Assembly (NCBI GenBank): GCA_030427805.1
Contig: JAUICP010000003.1
Location: forward strand, 443,758-507,757
Source of the DNA: Bdellovibrionia bacterium
GTDB lineage: Bacteria > Bdellovibrionota > Bdellovibrionia > Bdellovibrionales > JAGQZY01
Direction of reading: 5' to 3'
DNA: 64,000 bases
Shown here: positions 1 to 8,719 of the stretch, one piece after another
Numbering within the stretch: position 1 is the first letter of the stretch
Layout: every line of letters starts with the position of its first letter
Notes under the pieces: generated by a model
What the model saw: the letters and a program-made list of their open reading frames with translations, nothing else
Databases searched by the model: none
What the model was told of the DNA's origin: nothing
Program-made: the position numbers and the translations under genes

Positions 1-236
1 AAAACCTGGGACCACTTCATGAGGGAAGAAAAGCAAACATCACCCTGGTCGATATGAATAAAGAAAGAGTCATTGAAGACTCTTGGATTGCTAGCCGCTC
101 TGGATGGACCCCCTACCACAATTGGAAGACTCGAGGCTGGCCCGTTTACACGGTCATCAATGGACAAATTGCCATGAAAGATTTCGAAGCTGCAAACTCT
201 CACCTTGGGCAAGCCACACTTTTCGATTTTGAATAG
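1..236 (+). CDS. Dihydroorotase / amidohydrolase, C-terminal part (cut by window edge)
   Basis: The frame is open from base 3, upstream of the first ATG (54), so this is the 3' end of a gene that begins outside the window. The visible 77 residues begin NLGPLHEGRKANITLVD, which matches the tail of cyclic amidohydrolases (G-x-i-x-x-G-x-x-A-d-i-x-l-v-D), followed by SGWTPYHNWKTRGWPVYT, the segment typical of the multifunctional-complex type of dihydroorotase where the chain returns to the small beta-sandwich. Dihydroorotase closes carbamoyl-aspartate to dihydroorotate in pyrimidine synthesis. The metal ligands lie upstream and cannot be checked. Hydantoinase-type relatives share this tail, so the exact substrate is inferred. 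Confidence 0.72.
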   Translation, partial: NLGPLHEGRKANITLVDMNKERVIEDSWIASRSGWTPYHNWKTRGWPVYTVINGQIAMKDFEAANSHLGQATLFDFE

Positions 237-260
237 ATGGAAAAATAGATGAAAAACTGG

Positions 261-289
261 AGAGTCTGATGAAGAAAAGTTCAGACTCT
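261..289. terminator. Hairpin between convergent genes
   Basis: A perfect 9-bp inverted repeat (AGAGTCTGA / TCAGACTCT) with an 11-nt loop sits between the end of the dihydroorotase gene and the end of the converging lipoprotein-like gene. There is no long T-run directly after the stem on either strand, so it is a weak intrinsic terminator or a transcript-end structure serving both genes. Confidence 0.4.
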
Positions 290-299
290 ATAGTAACCC

Positions 300-908
300 T
301 TAGATATCACAAGACTGAAGCTGAGAATTAATCTTCACCTTGCCACCCTCGTAGCAAACAACGTCGCAGCTCCCTTGAGCTTTCTCAATAAAACATCTTC
401 CAGATCCTGAGGCTAACTCCTGAGTGAGCTGATCATCGACAACTTTAGCAAGTGGAGCACATCGCCTTTTGATGATGATACTATCTACAGCCTTGGCCCC
501 TAAAGAGGCTTCGAGCAGGTACTCTTCTCCACAATTCAGTTTTCCTAGGTCACTGAGTTCTAATTGAAAACCACCAAGGTCACAGGGAACTCTTCCTTTA
601 TCCATAACGAAACCATCTTCATTTAAAACGACCCAACCTAATTGGGCCTCTCTGTTTTTAGAGTCACATAGACCATCAAAGGCCATTTCACTGGCATCGT
701 CCTTAAACTCGACGAAGTCTTCAACGAATGAAACTTTAAAACTTGATTGGGGATCTATAATGCTAACTGGGGAGCCCTCATCGACAGGAATAAAATCCTC
801 AGAATCGAGGTGAGCGCTTTGGCTTTGGGCACAGTTTTGGTATTTTGTAACGAGAATAAAACTAAACAACACAAGCGAACTGACACTAATCCACTTTCTA
901 TAGTTCAT
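300..908 (-). CDS. Exported lipoprotein-like protein of unknown function
   Basis: I place the start at the ATG at 908, which has GGAGG a few bases upstream and opens with MNYRKWISVSSLVLFSFIL, a signal-like hydrophobic stretch running into KYQNCA. The longer frame starting at 1025 adds 39 residues without a ribosome site. The short Lys-Tyr-Gln-Asn-Cys ending resembles signal regions common in Bdellovibrio secreted proteins, where the Cys could be lipidated although the residues before it are not a classic lipobox. The remaining ~180 residues hold about eight cysteines, consistent with disulfides in the envelope. No family recognised. It lies downstream of the RNA methyltransferase gene on the same strand, about 180 bp away. 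Confidence 0.6.
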   Translation of the reverse strand: MNYRKWISVSSLVLFSFILVTKYQNCAQSQSAHLDSEDFIPVDEGSPVSIIDPQSSFKVSFVEDFVEFKDDASEMAFDGLCDSKNREAQLGWVVLNEDGFVMDKGRVPCDLGGFQLELSDLGKLNCGEEYLLEASLGAKAVDSIIIKRRCAPLAKVVDDQLTQELASGSGRCFIEKAQGSCDVVCYEGGKVKINSQLQSCDI

Positions 909-1091
909 CCAACCTCCAACAGATGTATCCTTATCGGACGGATCAGGACGATCATCCAGTCCACAAAGACAAATTGTCGAACTTTTTAGATCGCCCTGAT
1001 TTGATTTGGAGCTCATATCCAGCAAAGGGAAAGCAACTGTCTCATTTTAGGATTGATGATTTACCCATGCAGCCGAGATGGAGGCTTCCAA

Positions 1092-1967
1092 TTACTCTCT
1101 TTTGCGAAGGAGGCTCCAATAGAGTGGGCCGAAAGAGTAGGTTCCTCCCGGCAAAATCTGGCGACCGAATTCGGTTTCCTGTGAAAAAGGGTCTTCATCG
1201 AGGCTCAGTAACTCAAGATCAGCCCCTTTTTTATCGAGGAGCCTCCCAATGACCCCATCGTTTTCAAGTGGAGAAATTGAACAGGTTGAATAAAGAATCG
1301 AAGCTCCAGGCCGAGCCGCCAACAAGGCCGAAGTCAAAAGACCATACTGACGTTTCGCTAAACGTTTTGTTCTCTGGGGCGTCCATTCACTGATTTCACT
1401 GGGGGTATTTATGAGATGCCTTTCACCCGAACAAGGGGCATCGACTAGAATCGCATCAAAAGTTTCTGGGTATTTTAATCCAATTTTTGCTCCGTCGTGC
1501 CCCTTCAAGAACAACCCCTCCCTCTGCTCCCTTGGAATATGAGATCGAAGCACTATTTTTAAGCGATTCCGACGTTTTTCTGAGAACTCATTAGAAATTA
1601 ACTCCCCTCGGTTATCCATAGCTTGCCAAAGAACTAAAGTTTTTCCTCCTGGAGCAGCACACATATCGAGAACTCGCTGTCCCGGCTGGGGCTTAAGGGC
1701 GCGCGCCGCAATGACCGACGCTAAATCCATTTCGTAATAACATGCAATTCCCCTTGCATCCTGCTTTTCATGCCCCGAAGTCAGAGAAAGAAAACAATCG
1801 TCATAATGAATTGTCTCACCCGATAAATTGCACTCTGCAAATGAGTTCCCGCGAAAGATTTTCTGATCATTTTCTTTGAGAGAGGCAAATAGCTGGGACC
1901 AACTCTCCTTATAAATTTCCCCATAAAAATCCGTAAAGACCTGAAGGCCACGCTCTTTCTTTGCCAT
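1092..1967 (-). CDS. RNA (cytosine-5) methyltransferase, NSUN/RsmB family
   Basis: The 291-residue protein has the S-adenosylmethionine motif LDMCAAPGGKT (about residue 98), motif IV DAPCSGERH (Cys about 177) and motif VI YSTCSISPLEND (Cys about 227). Two cysteines, one in Pro-Cys and one in Thr-Cys, are the pair used by RNA m5C methyltransferases for attack on C6 and for product release. The form PCSGERH and the short N-terminus look more like the mitochondrial NSUN3/NSUN4 type than full RsmB, because no NusB-like N-terminal domain is present. The likely target is rRNA or tRNA. The ribosome site is weak. The gene follows the metalloprotease gene but is separated from it by a strong terminator. 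Confidence 0.85.
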   Translation of the reverse strand: MAKKERGLQVFTDFYGEIYKESWSQLFASLKENDQKIFRGNSFAECNLSGETIHYDDCFLSLTSGHEKQDARGIACYYEMDLASVIAARALKPQPGQRVLDMCAAPGGKTLVLWQAMDNRGELISNEFSEKRRNRLKIVLRSHIPREQREGLFLKGHDGAKIGLKYPETFDAILVDAPCSGERHLINTPSEISEWTPQRTKRLAKRQYGLLTSALLAARPGASILYSTCSISPLENDGVIGRLLDKKGADLELLSLDEDPFSQETEFGRQILPGGTYSFGPLYWSLLRKRE

Positions 1968-1994
1968 GACTGTTCATACCAAATCTTCGGGCAT

Positions 1995-2022
1995 AAAAAA
2001 AGGCTTCTCATAGGAGAAGCCT
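1995..2022 (-). terminator. Intrinsic terminator of the metalloprotease operon
   Basis: Perfect 9-bp stem AGGCTTCTC / GAGAAGCCT with a 4-nt loop. On the minus strand it is followed by seven T, so it ends transcription coming from the large protease gene just upstream (stop at 2052). Confidence 0.88.
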
Positions 2023-2051
2023 TTCGCAAAACAATCCGAGTCCCTAAGCGA

Positions 2052-5000
2052 CTATTCTTGTTCAAAAAGTCTCATAAACCTTCTAATGAAGTAGATATTT
2101 GACTCTTCATACTCAAGGTCATCAGTAATTTCTTGGATTTGCGCATCAAGTTGCCCTGATTTAACGGCGGCCATTAAGCCCGCAGTCTGCTGAATCACTT
2201 CTACATAACCATTGAAACCGCGAATCACAGCGAGAATGGCCTCACGCTCTTCATCACTAATTGCCGGCTCCTCTTGATTTTGCTCAGGAGCAGAAAATTC
2301 GCCCAATTGCCCGGGAACCGATCCCACGACTTGATTTGTCGCCTCTTCGGTAGCCATTTGCTGGAAGTTCTCACCGAGTTTCCCTTGAGCCACTTCATTA
2401 ATCTTCTCCGCAGACTCTTGAAGCATCTTACTCATAATACCAATGATCTGATTCATTTGATCCGGAGAAACCTTATCAAAATTATCCTTAAGGGTGATTG
2501 TCAGCATCCACAGACTCTCGGCCCCTTCGGAGTTATCAGTCAGCGTTCCGGCGAGGTCGGCCAATTCTGGAACTTTTAGAAGCGCTTCGTGAAGAGCCAA
2601 TCGAGCCTGCTCTCCTTGGGTTAAGACTTCGCCCACTTTTTCGGGAGTGTTTTCTCTCACATCGAGGATCTCATCACGTTGCTGAGAAAGCTGAACAGCC
2701 TGTCTCACCATATTAAAGGCAATCGACTCGCCATTAACATTTTTAGAAACAGTAAATGTATTGAGACCATCAGCTGATGTGAAGCTCACTTTTTCAGTAT
2801 CAATTTTATCAGAGCTACAGCCCGCTTCGCTATTAGCGCAAATTTTCAATTGCGAAACAATGGAGCGTTCGCTCTCTGAAGCAAAGTTAGCTAGTCCCGT
2901 GATAATCATCATCAAATCCATATTTGACGGATAGGCTGCAGGAACGAGTACGTTCTCGGCTACCGTACCATCCCCTTTAAGCACATTACTGGCAGAAATA
3001 AATGGATTCTCTGAAATAACCGAGTTTGCCAAGTTCATGACCAAATCACGCGACTGAGGAAGTAGATAAGCATTCGCTTGGAATCCTCTTTGTCTATACT
3101 TTTGAACGCCCACGTCTCGAACGGAAAGAGCCGAAATCGCTAAGTACTTGTCGATACCGTAACCGACTCTTTGAAGCTTATACATTTCGCCTTCATACCT
3201 CTCGTAGTATGAGAGAAACTTAGCGCGTCCGCCTCGATTCATGAAAACCAAATTCTTTTTGTTTTCGGCAACGAAGGCATCAACCTGATCCGGACTCATA
3301 TCTTGAAGGCTAGCAATTGTTCTTAAAAGTTGCTCTCCCTCAGCCTGTACTTGAGCCGTCGACTTGGCTGTAAAACCACTTCCCTGACTATCTCTAGATA
3401 GAGCCGGAAGAGGCGTGATAATTGGAATCACCTGAGTCGGTGAAACCTGTACTTCTCGGTACAAATAGTGGCCTGGCTCAGGAGCCGATATAATATTTTG
3501 AAAGAAGTTATTCGCCAATTGGTTAGCAAAAAGGAGGTCAGCCATTTTGTTCGGCGTATACTCCCAAAAGTTTTTATAGGGTTGGTTTGTCTCTGGGTTT
3601 ACTAAAGCTCGCGACCAGTCCTTAATATCCCAACCAGAAAGACCCCATTGCCCAGCTGTCTGAGGGTCACAGACGTTACCCATTTCACCAGCTTCAATTG
3701 AATCCTGTTGAAAATCAAAGGCACAAGTGCCAGCGCTCAACTGAGTAATGTCAAAGTCGTCTCCGGGTATGAGATTAAAAATCATTTCATCGTAGACCTG
3801 ACGAACATTGACGAAACTTCGCATTGATCGCCCAGCAGCTCCACCCATGGTAAAGTCAAAAGTAGCTCGATCTCTTCTAAAGTGAGAACGAAGATATCTG
3901 GCTTCGTAGTTTTCAATTTCTGCGAGAGTAATAAGGGTCGCATTCCATCCACGATCAAATCGTCGGCACGTAATATCTTCACCCACGCGCTGATCCGTAC
4001 AGAACATATAGTTAGCCTGAACAATTGGATCTGCCATTTTCTTGGCGCGACTGTTAGAAGCACATCTCTCAGCATCACCTTTTAGATTTTCATCGCAAGG
4101 GAAACCGTAGTAAGCGTATTTAATCGCCGCTTTATCGTACTTACCGAGGCCACCAATGCCTTGGAAGTAGAAAAGATCACCGTAGTCCATGACAGAACTA
4201 AAGGCGTACTCTTCGAGGTCTTCAAATTTAACAGAGTCATCCCCTGCCATAAATTTTTTGTAACGCTCCTGGAACTCATCGTGAAAGTTAGGTCGATCGG
4301 CACTTCCGGCAAAGTTGTGACGAAGTCCGAGGGCGTGCCCCATTTCGTGGGCGGCCAACATACGGAAAAGATTCTGTTCAATCTCTTGCTTAACGAGCTT
4401 TCTCACTTCGCTAAATGGCTTGTCTCGGTTCTTTCGAATGAGCTTCCTTAAATAGTTATCAACGGCACTGACAGCAAATTCAACGGGCTCAAAGTTGATG
4501 CCGTATTGGCTCGCCATTTCATTCCAACCGGAAAGGTCTTGGCGAACTGAATTATTTTTGAAAGATCGCAATGCCTGTCCAGGGTGAAGGAAAGGCTGAA
4601 CCGCTTGAAGTACCTCATTGAGTTCAGGATCCAAATCACTACCAAGAAGGTCTTGGGCACTGGCTTTTAATCCCGAAACCACAGGGGACTGAAGCTTAGC
4701 AATACCGAAGTCAAAAACTTGTGGTTGAAGCTTAATAGCCTTCTTAAAAGGCTCTACCGCAGCTTCGGCACTTGGTGCGTAGGCTTCTTCGGCAAAAGTC
4801 CCTCTAAGACTTCCAGGGTTCATTGCGAAATAATTTTGTTTTACTGAATTCGTTTGAATGGGCTGCATTGTTTTTAAATGATTGACCCATTTATCAGAAA
4901 TAAACTGAGCACCTGGATCGAAGCCCGCAACTTGGCCAGCCGCTTTAGTTCGAGCGAAGGCTTTAAAACCTTGGGTTACTGGGTTCAACTTCGCAAGGTT

Positions 5001-6287
5001 CTCACCAGGTCTTCTGGCAAAACTCTCGACAAACTCAGGATCTTTTTCAAGTTGGTCGAGTAGATCATCCATATAGCCAATAGTGTATTGAACACCATCG
5101 GTGTACATAATGGCTCGAGCCGCAATAATTTCACCAGTTCGAGGGTCGGTAACCGTTTGGCCGAGACCGAGAGGACCCGCTAAATTTTCAGGCGAATACA
5201 CGACCAAGACGTTCTTGCGAGGATCAGACATATTAGCGCGCTCTGATTCATCGAGAACAACCACGTCATCCTGCCGCCCTAAAGCCTCTTTAAAAGCTTG
5301 GTTCCACATACCAACAACTTCACGAATTGAGTCGAGGTAATGATCATCGAATTCTTTATTGAGGAACCAAACGATTTGGTTCGTTGAACAGCTTGCTGCC
5401 GTTCCATCAGAACGTGTTCTACCTGGCTCACAAACATTGTGACGATTGGCCATGTAAAGAACGTCATCGTCAAGAACACCTTTACCATAGGTTTTTTGCG
5501 TTCTTCTTGTTCTAAAATAACCGAAACGAGCAAATTCAGTGTCATCATAAGCAAGGGGCTCGTAATCAGAGTCTTTAACAGGCATTAAGTGAGTTCGGGT
5601 TCTCACAGTAAAACCTTGGTGGGAGTCAGAACCAAAGAACATGTCATAAATGACCTGGTAGCTCCAAGTCCACTCATAGCCCAAGTTTTCTTCGACATAG
5701 AAAGACATGTGACCATCATCTTCGATCTTAAAGTTCTCTAGGATCTTGACGTTTTGTTGGCTTAGGGATTGCCCCGTCCAAAGGTCATTTTCAACCTTAA
5801 ACGATGACTTATTGGGCTTTTCCCAATTCACACGCATGTATTTTCTTCGGTACCAAGGGCGATCCTCAGTATCCTCTATAATATCGTTTGTAACTTCACC
5901 GTAGTCGTTATCTCCACGCTGAATATCGAAATGCTTTTCGATCGGATAAGAGGCTATGACGATCCTAACATCATCCCTACGAGGGTTGGCCGGATACACC
6001 TCAACGAACTGAAGTTCGTCTTCTGTAATGACCGTCTCGACGATACCAAAATCTCGAAGCATCCCCGGAACCGCTCCGACACGGTTTTTAGAGGAAGCCT
6101 CTTCAACACCGCGAACGAGCTGAAAATGTTTTCCTTTAATGGCCTTTGACTCTATATCATTGGTAAATGTACCAAAGGAGGTCTTAGCCAAGTAAGGTTC
6201 TTTTTTCACGTGATTGTCTAGGACTTGCTTCTTGGTGCAAGCCGCAAAGACGAATAGCAAGAGTGTCATCATGACGATCTTTTTCAT
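2052..6287 (-). CDS. Very large zinc metalloprotease lipoprotein (metzincin-like, DUF4953/DUF5117-type)
   Basis: The start at 6287 follows GGGGAAAG and gives MKKIVMMTLLLFVFAACTKK, a clear lipoprotein signal with Cys after Ala-Ala. The earlier ATG at 6314 adds nine residues before the signal. About residue 647 is HEMGHALGLRHNF, the metzincin zinc site HExxHxxGxxH, and some 50 residues later SSVMDY, the Met-turn. Together with the size (1411 residues) this resembles the zinc-dependent proteases with DUF4953/5117/5118 regions known from Bacteroidetes, though those have about 800 residues; here about 700 residues follow the catalytic region and are rich in coil and helix. It is expected on the outer membrane or periplasmic face. 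It lies 44 bp downstream of a beta-barrel gene, probably one operon, and ends in its own terminator. Confidence 0.85.
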   Translation of the reverse strand: MKKIVMMTLLLFVFAACTKKQVLDNHVKKEPYLAKTSFGTFTNDIESKAIKGKHFQLVRGVEEASSKNRVGAVPGMLRDFGIVETVITEDELQFVEVYPANPRRDDVRIVIASYPIEKHFDIQRGDNDYGEVTNDIIEDTEDRPWYRRKYMRVNWEKPNKSSFKVENDLWTGQSLSQQNVKILENFKIEDDGHMSFYVEENLGYEWTWSYQVIYDMFFGSDSHQGFTVRTRTHLMPVKDSDYEPLAYDDTEFARFGYFRTRRTQKTYGKGVLDDDVLYMANRHNVCEPGRTRSDGTAASCSTNQIVWFLNKEFDDHYLDSIREVVGMWNQAFKEALGRQDDVVVLDESERANMSDPRKNVLVVYSPENLAGPLGLGQTVTDPRTGEIIAARAIMYTDGVQYTIGYMDDLLDQLEKDPEFVESFARRPGENLAKLNPVTQGFKAFARTKAAGQVAGFDPGAQFISDKWVNHLKTMQPIQTNSVKQNYFAMNPGSLRGTFAEEAYAPSAEAAVEPFKKAIKLQPQVFDFGIAKLQSPVVSGLKASAQDLLGSDLDPELNEVLQAVQPFLHPGQALRSFKNNSVRQDLSGWNEMASQYGINFEPVEFAVSAVDNYLRKLIRKNRDKPFSEVRKLVKQEIEQNLFRMLAAHEMGHALGLRHNFAGSADRPNFHDEFQERYKKFMAGDDSVKFEDLEEYAFSSVMDYGDLFYFQGIGGLGKYDKAAIKYAYYGFPCDENLKGDAERCASNSRAKKMADPIVQANYMFCTDQRVGEDITCRRFDRGWNATLITLAEIENYEARYLRSHFRRDRATFDFTMGGAAGRSMRSFVNVRQVYDEMIFNLIPGDDFDITQLSAGTCAFDFQQDSIEAGEMGNVCDPQTAGQWGLSGWDIKDWSRALVNPETNQPYKNFWEYTPNKMADLLFANQLANNFFQNIISAPEPGHYLYREVQVSPTQVIPIITPLPALSRDSQGSGFTAKSTAQVQAEGEQLLRTIASLQDMSPDQVDAFVAENKKNLVFMNRGGRAKFLSYYERYEGEMYKLQRVGYGIDKYLAISALSVRDVGVQKYRQRGFQANAYLLPQSRDLVMNLANSVISENPFISASNVLKGDGTVAENVLVPAAYPSNMDLMMIITGLANFASESERSIVSQLKICANSEAGCSSDKIDTEKVSFTSADGLNTFTVSKNVNGESIAFNMVRQAVQLSQQRDEILDVRENTPEKVGEVLTQGEQARLALHEALLKVPELADLAGTLTDNSEGAESLWMLTITLKDNFDKVSPDQMNQIIGIMSKMLQESAEKINEVAQGKLGENFQQMATEEATNQVVGSVPGQLGEFSAPEQNQEEPAISDEEREAILAVIRGFNGYVEVIQQTAGLMAAVKSGQLDAQIQEITDDLEYEESNIYFIRRFMRLFEQE

Positions 6288-6331
6288 TTTACTTTCCCCG
6301 AAAAAGTTAAACATTTCATTCCCCCGTCAAT

Positions 6332-7336
6332 CTAAATAGATGCACTTAGGTTGACGTATACAACAGCCTTTCTTGGATCTAAGAGATCAACCTCGGTCCG
6401 TTGTCCTGATGGATCGAGAGTTAAGGTCGAAGATGAAAAACCAAGACTGGCTGAAAAGCGTTTTAGAAAAGAGTAAGTCGTGGACAAATTGAGGCTCGCA
6501 ACGGTTCGAGTGACGTCCTGAAAACTTACGGTATTTTGAAAGCTCATGGTACCACCAACAGAAAGGCTCTTAAGCACCGAGTAGCGTGCTCCCGTGCTCA
6601 TTCCGTAAACATGAGGTGAATTCACACTACCAGCAATTGTCATGTCGTACTCATAAAAGCGGTAGGTGTAGAAAAACGATTGGCTTAGGTTCCACTTGCC
6701 AATGCTCTTAGAAACGTAGATTGAAGGTCCCATTGACCCTCTAAAAGAGGCCTGGGCCGACTCTTTAGAAGTTCCTAGGACTCCATCGAATCCCACACTT
6801 GAGTAGGAGAAAAAAGGAAGCTTAATCTGCCGACTGACAGATCCCGAAAGGTTCCCCAATCGAGTCGAGCGGCCGTTTGTCGGTTCATAGGTCAACTCTT
6901 GAGCTAGAGATGTTCTCAGGCTCAATGTCGTTTTGGATTGTGCATGGGTCGCCGTACCAGAAACGGAAATACCGAGTTCTTGATCGTAGAGATCTGTTTC
7001 AAGAGGCTTATTTATTTCAGAGGAGACTGTGGTACTCAGGCGTCCTTGATAGGACCAATCGCCATCGATTTTCTTCTCAATGGTCTCGCCCGTAATCGGG
7101 TCGATTTCGTAGACGACCCCTTCTTTTTTACCCTTGCCCTTGCCCTTTCCCTTTACCGAATTGACTTCATCGGCCTGAACATCAGAAAGGCCTAAGGATA
7201 GAGCAATGATCAAAGCCATGGACATTTGACCCACTAATTTCGAGATAATATTTTTTTTGAAGCGTCCAATACTGTAAGAGAAGAGTCCCCTTCTTCTCAC
7301 AAGTGTTAGAGTCACTTCCTTAGATTCTAACATCAT
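6332..7336 (-). CDS. Outer-membrane beta-barrel-like protein
   Basis: After a basic N-terminus and a hydrophobic stretch (SMALIIALSLGLSDVQA) that reads as a long signal peptide, the protein has a lysine-glycine repeat, an acidic linker, and then about 240 residues of alternating polar/hydrophobic strands rich in Ser, Thr and aromatic residues, ending VVYVNLSASI. This is the pattern of a small outer-membrane barrel of perhaps 10-12 strands. No family recognised. GGGGA lies upstream of the ATG at 7336. The gene is directly upstream of the giant metalloprotease lipoprotein on the same strand, so the barrel may anchor or export it; that link is inference from position. Confidence 0.6.
   Translation of the reverse strand: MMLESKEVTLTLVRRRGLFSYSIGRFKKNIISKLVGQMSMALIIALSLGLSDVQADEVNSVKGKGKGKGKKEGVVYEIDPITGETIEKKIDGDWSYQGRLSTTVSSEINKPLETDLYDQELGISVSGTATHAQSKTTLSLRTSLAQELTYEPTNGRSTRLGNLSGSVSRQIKLPFFSYSSVGFDGVLGTSKESAQASFRGSMGPSIYVSKSIGKWNLSQSFFYTYRFYEYDMTIAGSVNSPHVYGMSTGARYSVLKSLSVGGTMSFQNTVSFQDVTRTVASLNLSTTYSFLKRFSASLGFSSSTLTLDPSGQRTEVDLLDPRKAVVYVNLSASI
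7131..7154. repeat. In-frame 6-bp tandem repeat (Lys-Gly codons)
   Basis: Four copies of a hexamer (CCCTTG twice, then CCCTTT twice, plus-strand sense) encode alternating Gly-Lys residues in the barrel protein just after the signal peptide. Gain or loss of a unit would not shift the frame but would change the length of the basic linker. Confidence 0.8.
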
Positions 7337-7750
7337 TAAATTTAATCCCCTTTTTCACTCTGTATTCAGAGTCCCCTCTAAAAAGGATTCACCAATCAGA
7401 TCATGTCCTGGTCTTTTGTCACGAAAATATTAAGGCTCAACCTGGACTTAAGTGAGGACTTCGACATAAAACACTAAAATTACTAATGAATAGGAACTTT
7501 TTTAGAACCTTAAAAATTCTTAAACACCTAGACCAGGTGCAAACTGCTACCGAGATTGTCTTATATATAACAAAACCCAATATTATACTTTAACCAAAAA
7601 CTTTATAATAAATTCTAAAGTGAAACTTCTTGCCTACTAATAAAGTCTCCTTCTCTTTTCCACTCAATGCCTAATAGAGGCGGATTAGAGAAAATTAAAG
7701 CTCCAAAGAAACTCAAAACAGAAGGTTTTGAAATCACCCAGGAGGGGGAC
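7337..7750. other. Long AT-rich divergent intergenic region
   Basis: About 410 bp between the barrel gene (minus) and the serine protease gene (plus). It is strongly AT-rich from about 7480 to 7650. I see a direct repeat GGACTT (7444-7449 and 7456-7461) and a small inverted repeat CACCT-N5-AGGTG (7525-7539), but no convincing -35/-10 pair and no small gene with a ribosome site. The room fits two divergent promoters with regulatory sites. Confidence 0.4.
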
Positions 7751-8683
7751 ATGTTGAGAAGAATTCAACTGCGGGGACTGATCACACTTTTACTTTCGCT
7801 TTTTCTATTGAGTGCCTGTGAACCTTGGCAGGATCAGAAGTTAAAAATTAGAAAGCCCGTCGCCGATAATGCCAGCGAAGAAGTCATCTACGGCGATGAT
7901 AATAGAAAAGACCTCTATGAAGTCAGTAACAACCTCTATCTTCACTTGGCCCGCTCTACAGTTGCCCTCGTCTCCCAAAGTGACCTTATTCCCTCTAATC
8001 AGGGCGATTGGTATGATCACCCCCTACTGAGTTTTAAAGACTCCTATGGCCTTTGCCCGAGTGAACCATTTAACAGTCAAAATTCCTTGGCCTTTTGCTC
8101 GGGAACACTCATTGCTCCCAATCAAATCCTGACCGCTGGTCATTGCATCACTTCTCAATCAAGTTGCGATGATACCAAATTTGTTTTCGACTTTGCTATT
8201 CACAACCAGGGACAACACCCCAGGGGCAGCCATAAAGATGATGTTTATCAATGTACGCGCATCCTTCACCGAGCCCTTGATTCTTTTGGCCCTGACTTCG
8301 CCATCGTTGAAATCGATCGACCTGTCACTGACCGCTTCCCCGTCCACCTCGGCAAAAGAAATCAGGTTCAGGCAGGTAGCCCCCTTGTCGTCATTGGACA
8401 CCCTTCTGGAATCCCCACTAAAGTAGCCGATGGGGCTCGAATACGAACGATGACAGGCAAAGGTTTTTTCGTAGCTAACCTTGATACCTACGGTGGCAAC
8501 TCAGGAAGTGGTGTTTTTGACTCTGTTAGTGGCGACCTCGTTGGAGTTTTAGTGCGCGGAGAAACTGACTTTGTCTACGATAGAAATCAAGGTTGCACTC
8601 GATCCAACAAGTGCGCAGAGAATTCTTGCCGTGGTGAGGATGTTACGGATCTAGATCCCATCTTGGGAGCTCTCGGTCTCTAG
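7751..8683 (+). CDS. Trypsin-like (S1/V8-type) serine protease, lipoprotein
   Basis: I choose the ATG at 7751 because GGAGGGGGAC precedes it and the product begins MLRRIQLRGLITLLLSLFLL then SAC, a lipoprotein signal; the longer frame from 7667 has neither. The triad is visible: LTAGHC (His about 131), DFAIVE (Asp about 182) and GGNSGSG (Ser about 251). Asn instead of Asp before the catalytic Ser, and Ser-Gly instead of Gly-Pro after it, resemble the glutamyl-endopeptidase/V8 group more than trypsin. Several cysteines near the C-terminus may form disulfides. It opens the cluster of exported hydrolytic proteins and is convergent with the next gene. Confidence 0.85.
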   Translation: MLRRIQLRGLITLLLSLFLLSACEPWQDQKLKIRKPVADNASEEVIYGDDNRKDLYEVSNNLYLHLARSTVALVSQSDLIPSNQGDWYDHPLLSFKDSYGLCPSEPFNSQNSLAFCSGTLIAPNQILTAGHCITSQSSCDDTKFVFDFAIHNQGQHPRGSHKDDVYQCTRILHRALDSFGPDFAIVEIDRPVTDRFPVHLGKRNQVQAGSPLVVIGHPSGIPTKVADGARIRTMTGKGFFVANLDTYGGNSGSGVFDSVSGDLVGVLVRGETDFVYDRNQGCTRSNKCAENSCRGEDVTDLDPILGALGL

Positions 8684-8689
8684 GAAACA

Positions 8690-8719
8690 AAAAAGACTCT
8701 CGGTTTAGTCGCCGAGAGT
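8690..8719 (-). terminator. Intrinsic terminator between convergent protease and hydrolase genes
   Basis: Stem ACTCTCGG / CCGAGAGT with an 8-nt loop, followed on the minus strand by a run of six T. It overlaps the stop codon of the alpha/beta hydrolase gene (8705) and so ends that transcript; for the plus strand it is only a hairpin. Confidence 0.75.

Noticed and set aside
923-1252. 109-codon plus-strand frame
   Set aside because: It runs antisense to the lipoprotein start region and the RNA methyltransferase end, with no ribosome site and no family resemblance; a shadow of genes on the other strand.
2274-5554. Several 60-110 codon frames on both strands
   Set aside because: All lie within the large metalloprotease gene in other frames, have no ribosome sites, and have unnatural composition.
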